Counted from the first letter of the stretch, positions 1-10,012 are shown. The stretch: DNA of 64,000 bases from Paenibacillus sonchi (GCF_016772475.1 NZ_CP068595.1:2108001-2172000); one strand, 5' to 3'. Numbers and translations: made by a program. Notes: a model not told the origin generated them from the letters alone.

Positions 1-1987
1 CTTCCCCAGGATTGCCGTCCCCTAATGGCAGCGTGAACCGGAAGAGGGTTCTTTCGCCCAAAGACGATTCCGCAGTGATCGTTCCCCCATGAAGCTCCAC
101 TAATTGTCTGCAAATACTCAGCCCGAGGCCAAAACCGCCGCTGGCCCGTTTGAAATGGTTGTCCGCCTGCTCATAGGGATGAAAAATCTGGAGCAGTGCT
201 TCTTCGGGAATTCCGATCCCGGTATCCTCCACCTGCACCTCGGCCATAGGCCCCTTTCTCACAGCACGGACGGTGATGAAGCCTTTATCCGTAAATTTCA
301 CTGCATTATGCAGTAAATTGAACAGGATTTGGATCACCCGCTGTTCATCGGCCTGAACGGCAGGGAAGGTATCCTCAATGTCTGCCCGCAGCTGGACCGG
401 CTTTCCATTCAGCATGACTTTAATCATGTCCAGCACACCGGAGACAACCGACTGCAGCCGCACCGGCTTAAGCTCAAGCGGAACCGTTTGTTCTTTCAGG
501 CGGGTGATGTCGATCAAATCGTCCAGCATAAAGCTCATCCGGCTGCTGACCTTTTTAATGATCTCCACACGTTCCTGCTGCTTCGGGTGAACCGGATGGG
601 CCTGATCATCCAGGATCACCTGCAGCATCGTTGAGATCCCCTGCAGCGGATTGCGCAGTTCATGCGAGGTATTGACCAGAAATTCATCCTTCCGTTTATC
701 TTCAAGCTGCAGCTTCCCGGCCAGCAGCAACGACTGATCGATCGCATGGAAGAATCGTTTGAACCAGAACGCCGCAAAGGCAAGCAGGGCGAAAATCAGG
801 TCAAACGGATAATGGATGAGTTCATTCTCGGGTGAAAGGTGCATGAATGCCGACCACAGAATATTGATTCCTATGCCGATACAGGCAAGCAGCAGGAAGA
901 TGACATCCTCTTTTTGCTGAATGGCTCTGCGGAGGATATGGCCGCCCAGAATGACCGAGGTGAGGCCGAGTACAAGCAATAGTTTGGATGTAGCCTGAAT
1001 ATACGATGATGGGGATATCAGGATAAACAGGGCATATAGAGTCCAGCAAAAGGCTATAATGTGCATTGTCACTTTAGGGGCGCGGGAAGGAAACAGGCTG
1101 TTGATCAATAGGCACATGAAGGCATTGACACCGATATAAGTGAGATACACAATCTTGATCTCCCAGGCATCGCCCATATGGAACCATTGGAAGAGCAGCC
1201 TGTCATCGGAAATAAGTACGCTGAACAGAGTGAAAATCATAAAAAAAGCAAAGTAGCTTAACCCTTTGTTGGAGCTCAAGAGACGCAGGATTATGCCGTA
1301 TAGAGCATTTATGAAAAGAATGACGCAGAGCAGCAGCTGCAGTCCGGTCAGCAGGGAATTCCGTTGTTGAATGGCATCGACCGTACCGAAGCGGATCGCT
1401 CTTTCGATTCCCCCTTTGCCGGCATTATGGGATACCTCAATGACCAGATCCAGCGTGGCGCTCCCGGCAGGAATGGTTACGGTATAAGGAACATTTTGCG
1501 CCTGATGTTTGCCGGGATCGGAGGACGGGTGCCCGGAGGAGGCCAGCAATTGACCGTTCACATACACCGATGAGGCATTGCCTATTCTGGATATTTTCAT
1601 GGCGAAGGTTTGTTTCGTCTCTTGATCCAGCCTGATTTGCAAGCGGTAAGTTCCATAATGGAACGCTGAGCTATCCTGCGGGAAATATCCGTCCCACAAA
1701 TCGGGTACGAATACCTTTTCCGCTTGGGCTGCCGGAGCGTTGCCGTTACCGCTGCCTGCACCGGAAACCAGCAGAACAGAGGGGTAAAAGGTCCACTCCC
1801 CCTTCAGCTGCAGCGTCTGGTGTCCGGTAAAGCTGAAATTCCGCAGGTCCAGGACGCCGTCTTGGGCGGCCGGAGCTTTTGCATAATCCGTAGTCGTCAG
1901 ATAGTTCGTCCATACTAAGCGGACAGCGGTGATGAATACTATAAAAACAACGATAGCGATAAACGGCTTTTTTAGGGTTCCCAGCAT
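1..1987 (-). CDS. 7TM-DISM sensor histidine kinase, C-terminus beyond window edge
   Basis: This is a membrane sensor kinase, open from its ATG at 1985-1987 to the left edge, so the C-terminus is missing. After one N-terminal membrane segment it has an extracytoplasmic beta-rich region of the 7TMR-DISMED2 type (about residues 40-190), which in this family usually senses carbohydrate-like ligands. About seven hydrophobic segments follow, then a DHp domain with the phosphoacceptor motif NTSHELRNPLQG (His442). An HATPase domain has the G1 motif VEDTGIGIP and the G2 motif GGFGLGLSIC. The partner regulator is not in the window. The family assignment is firm; the ligand is unknown. Nearby sugar transport genes make a role in nutrient sensing plausible but unproven. 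Confidence 0.9.
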   Translation of the reverse strand, partial: MLGTLKKPFIAIVVFIVFITAVRLVWTNYLTTTDYAKAPAAQDGVLDLRNFSFTGHQTLQLKGEWTFYPSVLLVSGAGSGNGNAPAAQAEKVFVPDLWDGYFPQDSSAFHYGTYRLQIRLDQETKQTFAMKISRIGNASSVYVNGQLLASSGHPSSDPGKHQAQNVPYTVTIPAGSATLDLVIEVSHNAGKGGIERAIRFGTVDAIQQRNSLLTGLQLLLCVILFINALYGIILRLLSSNKGLSYFAFFMIFTLFSVLISDDRLLFQWFHMGDAWEIKIVYLTYIGVNAFMCLLINSLFPSRAPKVTMHIIAFCWTLYALFILISPSSYIQATSKLLLVLGLTSVILGGHILRRAIQQKEDVIFLLLACIGIGINILWSAFMHLSPENELIHYPFDLIFALLAFAAFWFKRFFHAIDQSLLLAGKLQLEDKRKDEFLVNTSHELRNPLQGISTMLQVILDDQAHPVHPKQQERVEIIKKVSSRMSFMLDDLIDITRLKEQTVPLELKPVRLQSVVSGVLDMIKVMLNGKPVQLRADIEDTFPAVQADEQRVIQILFNLLHNAVKFTDKGFITVRAVRKGPMAEVQVEDTGIGIPEEALLQIFHPYEQADNHFKRASGGFGLGLSICRQLVELHGGTITAESSLGERTLFRFTLPLGDGNPGE

Positions 1988-2151
1988 GTCTTTAAGTCAA
2001 CCTTCGCCTTCTGGATCTGAAATGAATTGCAGTTGGATCTATTATACTATCCAGCTGACCCAACAACTACAGAAGGCTGTAAAAAAGCATAAAATCCATT
2101 TTGGCAGGTACACAGGCTGTGCCTGCGGATGATCGCCCGGCAGCCTGATAT

Positions 2152-2979
2152 TCAGCCCTTTACCGCCGAACTGGCCACACCCTCAATAATGTATTTCTGG
2201 CCAATCAGGAAGACGATAATCATCGGGATAATCCCGGCGGTGGCAGCGGCCATCATGCCGTTGTAGTCCACGTTGTTCTCCAGAATGAAGTTCTGCAGAC
2301 CTAGCGGTACGGTGAACAGGTCATGATCGATTAGAAAGACCAGGGCGTTCTCGTAATCATTCCAGTGCCAGGAGAAGTCGATGATGGCCAGAGTAGCGAT
2401 GGATGGTTTGGCCATGGGCAGAATAATCCGGGAGAAGATCCGGAAGTGGCCGGCTCCATCAATAAACGCAGCCTCCGAAATCTCATAAGGCACAGAGAGG
2501 AAAAACTGCCGCATCATGAAGACCCCGAAGATGGTGAAAAACCCCGGCAGAATAAGCGCCCAGTGGGTGTTGTAGATGCCAGCCCAGTCGAACATGATGA
2601 ATTTGGGCACGAACAGCACCTGAGGCGGCACCATCATCATGGACAGATACACCATGAACATGGTATCCCGCCCTCTGAACTGAATCCGTGCGAAGCCATA
2701 GGCGGCGAGTGAGGAGAGTGTGACTGCACCAATGGTGCTAAGCACTGAAACTTTAAGGGAATTTAAATAATAGAGCATGAAACTATTTTCTCCCGTCCAT
2801 ACCTTCACATGATGGCTCCAGTTGAAGTGGACGGGAATCCATTGGATCGGATATTGGAATACTTCAGCCGGGGTCTTGAACGAGGTGCTGATCATCCAGA
2901 GGAACGGAACGATCATCACAATGCTCAGGAACAGCATCACAAGCGTGATAAGACTTTTATTGAACACAGCTTTATTCAT
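2152..2979 (-). CDS. CUT1 ABC transporter permease, MalG/AraQ type
   Basis: This is a 275-residue inner-membrane permease for sugar import. It has six predicted membrane segments. The EAA loop is visible near residue 185 (EAAFIDGAGHFRIFSRIILP) and contacts the ATPase in this family. Length and motif fit the MalG half of CUT1 transporters. It lies 13 bp downstream of the MalF-type permease, so the two are surely cotranscribed and form the heterodimeric channel. No ATPase gene is nearby, which is normal where a shared MsmX-type ATPase serves many importers. The substrate cannot be read from the sequence; oligosaccharides are likely. Confidence 0.93.
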   Translation of the reverse strand: MNKAVFNKSLITLVMLFLSIVMIVPFLWMISTSFKTPAEVFQYPIQWIPVHFNWSHHVKVWTGENSFMLYYLNSLKVSVLSTIGAVTLSSLAAYGFARIQFRGRDTMFMVYLSMMMVPPQVLFVPKFIMFDWAGIYNTHWALILPGFFTIFGVFMMRQFFLSVPYEISEAAFIDGAGHFRIFSRIILPMAKPSIATLAIIDFSWHWNDYENALVFLIDHDLFTVPLGLQNFILENNVDYNGMMAAATAGIIPMIIVFLIGQKYIIEGVASSAVKG

Positions 2980-2992
2980 GGCCGCTCCTCCT

Positions 2993-3883
2993 TTAGTAGT
3001 GAACCCAGCGTTTTTGACCGAGCCATTGGACGACGGTGAAGATCATGATGATCACGAACAGCGCCCAGGATACGGCGGACGCATAGCCCATTTCGTAGTA
3101 ACGGAAGGCATTCTGGTAAATAAACAGGGACAATACGGTGGTGCTGTTCCCCGGTCCGCCCTGCGTGATCGCCTGAATAATCCCGAACTGCTTAATCGAC
3201 ATAATGAGTCCGGTAATCAGCAGCAGGAAGGTCGTGGGACTGACCAGGGGCCACAGGATGCTGCGGACGGTCTGCCAGGTGCGGGCCCCGTCGATTTTGG
3301 CTGCTTCCAGCAGTTCACCGGATACCTCCTGCAGCGCAGCCAGATAGATGATCATATTGTAGCCGAGCATGAACCAGATCCAGATGATATCAACGGCGTA
3401 CATGGAAGATTCCATGGTAGACAGCCATCCGGGAGGATTGGCAATGCCAATTGCCCGCAGGATACCGTTGATAGGGCCGTTATTCGGCTGGAACAGCAGC
3501 ATCCAGACAAAGGCAACGGCCACCCCGCTGGTAATGTAGGGCATGAAATACAGCGCCCGCAGCAGTTTTTTCAAATATACAGAACGGTTAAGAACTACTG
3601 CTACAATGAAGGCAAGTCCAATGGATACAGGTACGGACAACAGGAACATCAGGGTGTTCTTGATGGCAATATAGAATACTTCATCGCCCAGCATTCTTTG
3701 AATGTTGTCCAGGCCTACAAACTTTGTGTCGGGACTCATAAACTTGTAGTCTGTGAACATCAGATAGAAGGAATAGATGGCAGGTATAATAAAAAATAGA
3801 ATCACGCCAATCATATTAGGCCCGATAAACAGATAGCCCAGATGCTGCTGCCGTTTCATCCAAGATGTTTTCACATCATTCAC
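2993..3883 (-). CDS. CUT1 ABC transporter permease, MalF/LplB type
   Basis: This 296-residue permease is the partner of the downstream MalG-type protein. It has an N-terminal cytoplasmic stretch, six membrane segments and an EAA loop (EAAKIDGARTWQTVRSILWP) at about residue 195. It is the first gene of the permease pair. It is separated by about 220 bp and a terminator hairpin from the regulator gene upstream, so the permeases probably have their own promoter in that gap. The binding protein encoded at 7236-8587 is the likely solute receptor because it lies in the same orientation within the same cluster. Confidence 0.93.
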   Translation of the reverse strand: MNDVKTSWMKRQQHLGYLFIGPNMIGVILFFIIPAIYSFYLMFTDYKFMSPDTKFVGLDNIQRMLGDEVFYIAIKNTLMFLLSVPVSIGLAFIVAVVLNRSVYLKKLLRALYFMPYITSGVAVAFVWMLLFQPNNGPINGILRAIGIANPPGWLSTMESSMYAVDIIWIWFMLGYNMIIYLAALQEVSGELLEAAKIDGARTWQTVRSILWPLVSPTTFLLLITGLIMSIKQFGIIQAITQGGPGNSTTVLSLFIYQNAFRYYEMGYASAVSWALFVIIMIFTVVQWLGQKRWVHY

Positions 3884-4050
3884 TCCTCTTCGCTCGTTTG
3901 CTTCCTCATGTCAAGCATAACAAGGGGAATGAAAGCGGTTAAGGAACAAAACCCCCGACTTCATGCTACAGAAGTATACATTTGCGCCAGGCGGCTGCAC
4001 GGCTCATCCGTAGTTTTGTTCTATTCGTTGTTCTATCCGCACACCAAAAC

Positions 4051-4078
4051 AGCGGCCTTCCTGTTAGGGAAAGCCGCT
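4051..4078 (-). terminator. Rho-independent terminator after the YesN/YesM genes
   Basis: Read on the minus strand, an 11-bp stem (AGCGGCTTTCC with GGAAGGCCGCT) is followed by a short T-run. It lies just after the response regulator stop codon and separates the regulator pair from the permease pair. Confidence 0.7.
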
Positions 4079-4104
4079 GCTGTACAGCCGGGCGAAATCA
4101 AGAT

Positions 4105-4932
4105 TCAGATGGTTACGGGTTCGGGTTTGCTTCTGTTGTTCTGCCTGTACTGGCTTGGCGTTTGTGCGGTCAGGCGCTTGAATATTTTGATAAAATAATT
4201 ATCGTTAACGAAGCCGACCCGGTTGCCGATCTCATATACGGGCAGGTCGGAATGGCACAGATACTGAATCGCCTGATTCACGCGCACCTGGTGCAGGTAA
4301 TGGATCAGCGTGTGCCCGGTTTTCTTTTTGAACAAGGTGCTGACATAATTTTCGCCCATCATGACATACTGGGACATCGACTTCACGGTAATATCCTCCG
4401 GGTAATGGGCATGGATATACTGCAGAATTTTCTGGATCTCCGGATGGGAGGTGACTTCCTCATGAAGCAGCGGCGGCAGCGCTTTGGCGTTCCGGTCATC
4501 GGCTCCGGTCTTCGCCTGCACCAGGTCAGGACTACTGTCACGCTTCTCTCCGTCCTTCAGCAGCTCATTGCTGATTTTACGCAGTGTCTCCCGCAGTGAA
4601 TTCACACTCATGGACAGCTTCAAAATGTAATTCGAAGCCCCGTATTCCATCGCCTGCCGGACATATTCGAAATCGCTCATGCAAGTGAGCATTACAAAAC
4701 GGGAGCTATAGCCTTCTTCCCTGGTTCTTCTAAGCAGCTCGACGCCGTCCATTTCAGGCATAATAATATCTGTAATCACCAGGTCCGGTACGTCCCGCCG
4801 GATGATATCAAGGGCCTCTGCGCCATTTCCTGCCTCTCCGCTAACCGTGAAACCCAGTTCTTCCCAGGCAATGATCTCCCGCACTGACTCCCGTACAAAG
4901 ACTTCATCTTCAACCAGCAATACTTTCCACAT
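4105..4932 (-). CDS. YesN-type response regulator with AraC output domain
   Basis: This is a DNA-binding response regulator of 275 residues. The receiver domain (residues 1-120) has the acidic pocket VEDE, the phosphoacceptor Asp55 in VITDIIMPEMDG and a conserved Thr. A short linker leads to an AraC-type double helix-turn-helix in the last 100 residues. It is shorter than most YesN proteins, which carry a long middle region. It lies 30 bp downstream of a YesM-type kinase, its obvious partner. In this family such pairs control adjacent sugar transporters, and the permeases and binding protein here are the expected targets. Confidence 0.92.
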   Translation of the reverse strand: MWKVLLVEDEVFVRESVREIIAWEELGFTVSGEAGNGAEALDIIRRDVPDLVITDIIMPEMDGVELLRRTREEGYSSRFVMLTCMSDFEYVRQAMEYGASNYILKLSMSVNSLRETLRKISNELLKDGEKRDSSPDLVQAKTGADDRNAKALPPLLHEEVTSHPEIQKILQYIHAHYPEDITVKSMSQYVMMGENYVSTLFKKKTGHTLIHYLHQVRVNQAIQYLCHSDLPVYEIGNRVGFVNDNYFIKIFKRLTAQTPSQYRQNNRSKPEPVTI

Positions 4933-4962
4933 GAATGATTACCTCCCGGTGTATAGGATGTA

Positions 4963-6738
4963 TTAAGCCGGATGTTCCGTGCCATAAGGTGTGGATAACA
5001 GGAAAGGAAGGGTGAACCGGACCGTTACGCCTTGATCGGAGGAGAGGATGTCCATAGAGCCTTCCTCCCGGAACAGGAGCCGCAGCCGCTCCTCAATGTT
5101 GCTGAGCCCGATGCCCGGACGCCTGCGTTCGGTACGTTTGAGCTTGGATTGCTCGATGCCCACTCCGTTATCCTTAATCTCAACAATGAGCGTGCCGGGC
5201 CCCTCCCGGTATACTTTAATTTCAATTAAGCCGTTGCCCGGCAGCGGTCCGATCCCGTGAATAATGGCGTTTTCTACAAGCGGCTGCAGGCTGAGCTTGG
5301 GGACCAGCGCGTACAGAATATCTTCATCATACTCACAGGTGACCTCGAATTTATGGCGGTACCGGACCTGCTGAATATGGACATAGGCCTGCACCAGCCC
5401 GATTTCATCTTTTAGATAGATCAGATCCTTATCGGTATTCAGACTGGCCTCCAGCAGCTTGCCGAGGGAAAGGGTCATATTGGTGATGTCCTCATTCTGC
5501 TCCCGGATGGCGATCCATTTGATGGTATTCAGCGTATTCAGCAGAAAGTGGGGATTGGTCTGGGCCAGCAGCATTTGAAAATGGACGGCTTCCTTCTGCC
5601 GCTCTTCCGTCTTCAGCTTCTGAATCAGCAGGTTGGTGTCATCCAGCATAGTATTGAAGGTCCGGGTGAGATCCAGAATTTCACCTCTGAATTTGTGCTC
5701 CGGCAGCCGGATCTTCAGACTTTTCTGTACAGCAGCCTTCATCTTGTTCTGCAGGTGGGACAGCGGGCGGGTAATCGTTGTAGCAATGACGAAGGTCATC
5801 ATCAGAAAAATGCCCATCAGCGCAAAAAAAGTGATAAAGTACTGCCGCTTCAGCTCCTCAATCTCCACAAACAACACGGACTGCGGGATGCGGTTGACGA
5901 TGTACCAGTCCAGGGATTCCACATAGATATAATTGATCAGAGAATTAGAAGCTTTGTCGATAAAATATTGCTGCTGCGGATGCTCCGCGATTCTGGCCTT
6001 GACCTGCTCCGGCAAACTGCTCTTGGGAACCGACTGGGAAATATCCTCCCCCGTGTGCGAGATTATAAAGTATTGCTGCTGAAGATCCGATTGCTTGTGA
6101 ATGGACTGCAGCCAATAGGAATAGTCAATGCTGATCCGGGCCATGCCGTAAGGCTTGTTCTGCGTATTCTCCAGATAAGCGTACAAGGACAACAGGTAGG
6201 CACTGGTCGACACATCCCTCAGCACATAGTTGCTGTCATTGGGAACCCAATGATACGAGCTGGGATTCATCAGTTTCCGGTCAAACCCGGGATTCTCGCG
6301 CAAATCCTTGTAAATCAGAGACTCTCTTGGCGGGTACGAGGTGTATGCGCTTTCATATAAATCGAGAATCATAAAATAAACCGAAGGATTATAGAGAAAG
6401 AAGCTGTTATTCAGATTTTTGAAAATGTTCTCGATCCGCCTTTTGTTTTCAAGCCCGCTTTGCTGTTCGGGATGGGTCAATACGGATTTTACCGTCTCAT
6501 CCTGCTTGAGGAAGATTAGGGTTTTGAAGGCGATGCTGATCTGATCCTCCAGTGTCCGGTACATCTGCTCCAGCTGATAGTGGCTCTGCTGGCTGATTTT
6601 TTTCTGAACCAGGCTTTCGATCCGCTGATAGTTGTATAAATTCAGAGCACAGAAGGGCAGCAGAATCAAAAAAACAAAGGCTGCGAACAAGCGGTATTTC
6701 AGCTTTTGGGGAATCAGTAAACGCATTAGTTTTGACAC
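4963..6738 (-). CDS. YesM-type sensor histidine kinase
   Basis: This 591-residue membrane kinase has an N-terminal transmembrane segment, an extracytoplasmic sensing domain (about residues 40-290, probably dCache-like), a second membrane segment near residue 305 and a HAMP linker. The His_kinase module has the motif QTNPHFLLNTLN with phosphoacceptor His397. The ATPase domain shows VENAIIHGI and DNGVGI. The layout is typical of LytS/YesM kinases. It is transcribed with the response regulator and located between the binding protein and permease genes. It therefore probably senses the transported sugar or the loaded binding protein; this is an inference from context. Confidence 0.93.
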   Translation of the reverse strand: MSKLMRLLIPQKLKYRLFAAFVFLILLPFCALNLYNYQRIESLVQKKISQQSHYQLEQMYRTLEDQISIAFKTLIFLKQDETVKSVLTHPEQQSGLENKRRIENIFKNLNNSFFLYNPSVYFMILDLYESAYTSYPPRESLIYKDLRENPGFDRKLMNPSSYHWVPNDSNYVLRDVSTSAYLLSLYAYLENTQNKPYGMARISIDYSYWLQSIHKQSDLQQQYFIISHTGEDISQSVPKSSLPEQVKARIAEHPQQQYFIDKASNSLINYIYVESLDWYIVNRIPQSVLFVEIEELKRQYFITFFALMGIFLMMTFVIATTITRPLSHLQNKMKAAVQKSLKIRLPEHKFRGEILDLTRTFNTMLDDTNLLIQKLKTEERQKEAVHFQMLLAQTNPHFLLNTLNTIKWIAIREQNEDITNMTLSLGKLLEASLNTDKDLIYLKDEIGLVQAYVHIQQVRYRHKFEVTCEYDEDILYALVPKLSLQPLVENAIIHGIGPLPGNGLIEIKVYREGPGTLIVEIKDNGVGIEQSKLKRTERRRPGIGLSNIEERLRLLFREEGSMDILSSDQGVTVRFTLPFLLSTPYGTEHPA

Positions 6739-6963
6739 ACGGATGCGACCTCCAATACGTTGTGGGTGTTGCCTAGATTATAGCATATTAAAAAAGCTGC
6801 AAACGCAATATTTAAAATTGTATGGTTTTGTTGCAGGAAGGGGAGGTTGGGGAGGGGAAATACAAAGATTTGTTCTATTCGAAGCCGCCCTGCGGAACTT
6901 GTTTTTCCGGAAAATCAACTATCGGGGACCCAAGCAAATTAGCTAACCTTTTTCCAACTAATG

Positions 6964-7181
6964 CTATATAGAGTGAACTTAAGATATTTACATTAGGGAC
7001 TTCGTCGGGACTACGGAGAATGTTTGGACTTCCGGCCGCTGTTGTCTGCAGATTTCTTGATTGTTACCGCTGTTCGCGGTGGAAATCCGCAGACAAAGGC
7101 GGACGCTTTCGCTCCTACAGTTCCAAACTTCCCCTCCATCCCTTTTCCCTTTTGTTAGTTTTTCAAGTTCACTTTATATAG
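6964..7181 (-). repeat. Structured intergenic repeat, copy 1 (218 bp, inverted repeat ends)
   Basis: The element is bounded by 17-bp inverted ends, CTATATAGAGTGAACTT and AAGTTCACTTTATATAG, that pair with one mismatch. On the minus strand the core contains GTTTGGAACT, then GAGCGAAAGCGTCCGCC, a long stem and closing AGTCCAAAC. The inner stem pairs GTCTGCGGATTT with AAATCTGCAGAC, around a small ACCGC/GCGGT hairpin. It occupies most of the gap between the kinase and binding protein genes. Copies 2 (31077-31293) and 3 (51430-51597) share the architecture. It has no coding capacity and resembles a MITE or a mobile structured RNA; I cannot name the family. Confidence 0.8.
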
Positions 7182-7235
7182 AATCGGATACGGCTGCACT
7201 GCACAGTTACAAAACGGCGAACAAACATCCCCTCT

Positions 7236-8587
7236 TTATTTCTTTTGCTTCAAAAAATTATCATGCCGGGCCACCATGGCGTTGATGGTCTGATCCAGCG
7301 ACTGTGAACCAAGGAAGTACTTCTCGTACTCCTGGGAACGCAGATCCATGACTTCCTGCGGCAGACTGCGGACATAAGTCGGCGTCTTGTCATCGAACAT
7401 GACATACATGAGTGAATCCAGGTCATAGGTGTCGCGTTTGTCACTGAGGAGGCTGTTCAGAGCATCGTCCTGGTTCGCATCCTTGGATGCCGGCAGTCTT
7501 CCCCGGCAGCCATTGGCGCCATGCCGCCGTCGGAGTACCATTTCAGGAATTCCCAGGCTGCTTCTTGTTTTTTGGAATTGGCGTTAATGGAGATATAGTC
7601 TCCCAGGCCTCCGCGGGTCACATATTGGTCTGCGCTGTCTGCAAGCCGGGGAACCTGGGCGAAGGCAATCTTGAAATCGCGCGGGAAGTCCGTGAAATTG
7701 TTCGAACTGCGCAGCAGCCAGGCCCCGATGTTGAGCATAGGCACTTCACCGCTCAGGAATACCTGTTCAACCGGCATTTTGGAAGTCAATTGTTCACCAA
7801 GCGGCGGGGTGGTCTTGTCCTCCTGCATCATGCCATTCAGCGTTTCCAGCCATTTCCGGACGAGGGGATGATCCAGATTAGAAGTACCGTCCGCTTTGGT
7901 GTAGCCCTCCTGCGACAGCACAGAATCAATAGGGTCCACGAACGGTTCCATATTCTGAATGAATCCGTATTTGTCGCCTACCTTCAGTTTTTTCGCGTAT
8001 TCCCGCAGCTCGTCCCAGGTCCAGTCCTTCGGAACCGGCAGGCCCGCAGCGTCAAGGGCATCTTTGTTCAGTGCAATGAAGAACGCGCTTTTTGTCGTGG
8101 GAACACCGTAATATTTGCCGTTAATCTTCCAGCCTTCCGCGTCACTGCCCATTTTTTCATCAATATTGTAATCAGTGAATGAGCTGAGGTCGAGCGCCAG
8201 ATTGGATTCTACCCGTTTGGCCGCATGGGAGACCGTATAGTTCACGAATAAATCTACATCCTGCCCGGTAACCATGGCTGTATCGAGCTTGAGATTTCCG
8301 TCATCATCATTGACGAAGCGGACGTATTCCACCTGAGTCTCGGGATGTGCCTTATTCCAATTATCGATAACCTCTTGCGGTCCCGACTCAGGCGGAACTC
8401 CGCCCCACATTTTTAGCGTAACCGTGCCTTTGGATGATCCAGAAGCATTTGTGCCAGCGCTTTCATTATTGGGAGCAGAAGAGCTGCTATTGCCGTTACC
8501 GTTGCCGGAACATCCTGCCAGCAGCCCTGTGAGAAGAACGAGCGATGTCATCCCCGCAAGCCATGTTTTCTTTTTCAAAAGCGACAA
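7236..8587 (-). pseudogene. Sugar ABC transporter binding lipoprotein, frameshifted
   Basis: This is an extracellular solute-binding protein (SBP family 1). It begins with a lipoprotein signal peptide ending in the lipobox LLAGC, so it would be anchored outside the membrane. The reading frame runs from 8587 to the C4 run at 7501-7504, where one base appears missing. The C-terminal 90 or so residues continue in another frame to a stop at 7236. Restoring one G on the coding strand gives a full-length protein of about 450 residues. It lies beside the YesM/YesN genes and permeases and is the probable receptor of that importer. The shift may be real or a homopolymer sequencing error. Confidence 0.85.
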
Positions 8588-8692
8588 CCTCCCTTATGAA
8601 CTTTGTACTACCGCTTACAAATCAAGAATAGCAGATCAGGAAAACGGCCAGAAGTAACAAAATAACAGAGTATATGGAACATAACTTTACAA

Positions 8693-8706
8693 TAAAGACG
8701 CTTACA
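8693..8706. promoter_or_regulatory. Possible cre (CcpA) site upstream of the binding protein gene
   Basis: Read on the minus strand, TGTAAGCGTCTTTA matches 12 of 14 positions of the catabolite-responsive element consensus TGWAARCGYTWNCW. It lies in the divergent promoter region, about 105 bp upstream of the binding protein start. This fits carbon catabolite control of a sugar importer but remains a motif match only. Confidence 0.4.
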
Positions 8707-8824
8707 CGAGCCGCATTTGTAGGAAAACGTTCTATTTCGTCCGTCCGGTATGAACCCTGTCCTAATTATGATATATTTAATCGTGAATGTTTAGTTCTGT
8801 ATAGATTTCAAAAAGGAGTACCCC

Positions 8825-9547
8825 ATGAGCCAATTTGTCTATAAGCAAATTATTGATGACCTCAAAATGAAGATCTTTGCGGGACAGTTTGCCGATATGA
8901 GGTTGCCGGATGAGCGCAGCCTTAGCGACACATACCAGGTGAGCCGCAGTTCGATCAAACGTGCGCTGATGAAGATGGAGAATTCGGGAATTATTTTTAA
9001 AAAAAGGGGCTCAGGCACCTTTATCAACCCGTTATACATAAAAAATGAATCGATCTTTAACTACGAGGGTACTAATCTGGGGGTTACCGACAACTTTCAG
9101 ATGGATGGCAAAAAGCCTAAGGTCAAAGTGCTGAATTTCGAGGTGATCCGGCCTACGGAAGAGCTGCAGCGGGATTTGTTTTTGCAGCCCCATGATTTTG
9201 TATACAAAATTATCCGCCTGCGCCTGTTCGATGACGAGCCGTTTATGATCGAAACGGGCTACATTCCGATCAAAATTGTCCAGAATCTGGACCAGACGAT
9301 TATCGAAGGCTCAATCTTTCATTATTTGGAGGAGTCGCGGAATCTGGCGGTGACCAAATCCTTTTTATCCATTTTTGCCGAGCCGTCCGGGACTCATGAT
9401 CAAGAGCTGCTCCATCTGCAGGAAAATGAACCTGTGGGGATTATGGAGGGAATATTCTTCCTGGATAATGGCACGCCCTTCGAATTCTCGCATATGCGGT
9501 TTCATTACAAATATCTAAAATTTAATACGTTTGTATCTGTTCAATAA
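8825..9547 (+). CDS. GntR/HutC-family transcriptional regulator
   Basis: This 240-residue DNA-binding regulator has an N-terminal winged helix of the GntR type (residues 5-70, with LPDERSLSDTYQVSRSSIKR). A C-terminal UTRA ligand-binding domain covers about residues 95-235, which marks the HutC/TreR subfamily that binds small effectors such as sugar phosphates. An AAAAGGAG ribosome site precedes the ATG. It is divergent from the binding protein gene and shares its promoter region, so it probably regulates the importer. It is followed by a strong terminator. Confidence 0.92.
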   Translation: MSQFVYKQIIDDLKMKIFAGQFADMRLPDERSLSDTYQVSRSSIKRALMKMENSGIIFKKRGSGTFINPLYIKNESIFNYEGTNLGVTDNFQMDGKKPKVKVLNFEVIRPTEELQRDLFLQPHDFVYKIIRLRLFDDEPFMIETGYIPIKIVQNLDQTIIEGSIFHYLEESRNLAVTKSFLSIFAEPSGTHDQELLHLQENEPVGIMEGIFFLDNGTPFEFSHMRFHYKYLKFNTFVSVQ

Positions 9548-9549
9548 CG

Positions 9550-9580
9550 AAAAGACCGGGGATTTCCCGGTCTTTTTTTT
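9550..9580 (+). terminator. Rho-independent terminator after the GntR gene
   Basis: A perfect stem, AAAGACCGGG with CCCGGTCTTT, is followed by an eight-T run, directly after the regulator stop codon. Confidence 0.9.
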
Positions 9581-9607
9581 GGTCTGCTCATTAATTAAAG
9601 TGTCAGG

Positions 9608-10012
9608 TTAACGCGGATTCACTGTTTTAAGGGAATGCTTAAACAGCTCTTTCATGGCAGCCAGACTGCTCACTTTACTTAACTCTTCTCTTTTAAGGGT
9701 TACTGTCTCTGTCTCCTTGTTGGTTTCGTACCTCAGGTTAAGGGCAGTCATGTTAAGAGGCAGCTTAGGGACAAACGTAATCGCCTTGGTATAGCACTCA
9801 TAAATTTCAGCAAGCGCTTCTTCCCTTTTCTCTGCCGTCACCGTGTGGGCGGACACATTGGCTTCAAAGTTGTTCAGGTCATTCTCCTTAAACTTTATAG
9901 CGAAGCTCCCGTCCGTATCCGGATATTCCGCATCAAAAGCGTAGGCCACCCGTTTGGCAATCCCCCCTCCAATCTGGCTTACCATCTTCTGTTTGAATTC
10001 CATTTCACTCAA
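9608..10012 (-). CDS. Hypothetical protein, 134 residues
   Basis: I do not recognise this protein. It is 134 residues, soluble, rich in Lys and Glu, and lacks a signal peptide or membrane segment. Its start codon overlaps the end of the upstream gene by four bases (ATGA), so the two are translationally coupled and probably function together. The upstream partner has a membrane anchor, which suggests a two-protein unit at the membrane, but no motif supports a function. Confidence 0.7.
   Translation of the reverse strand: MSEMEFKQKMVSQIGGGIAKRVAYAFDAEYPDTDGSFAIKFKENDLNNFEANVSAHTVTAEKREEALAEIYECYTKAITFVPKLPLNMTALNLRYETNKETETVTLKREELSKVSSLAAMKELFKHSLKTVNPR

Noticed and set aside
2104..2126. A terminator after the MalG-type permease gene
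   Set aside because: The hairpin GCAGG...CCTGC exists but is short, imperfect and not followed by a clear T-run on the minus strand.
2822..3799. A 325-codon plus-strand frame
   Set aside because: It is antisense to the two permease genes, with low-complexity composition (His, Asp, Gln, Gly) and no ribosome site.
5548..6360. A 270-codon plus-strand frame
   Set aside because: It is antisense to the YesM kinase, which has full family motifs on the other strand.
6964..7181. A CRISPR array or a known riboswitch
   Set aside because: The inverted repeats form one large fold with no spacer-repeat periodicity and no recognised aptamer core, and the element occurs in unrelated contexts.
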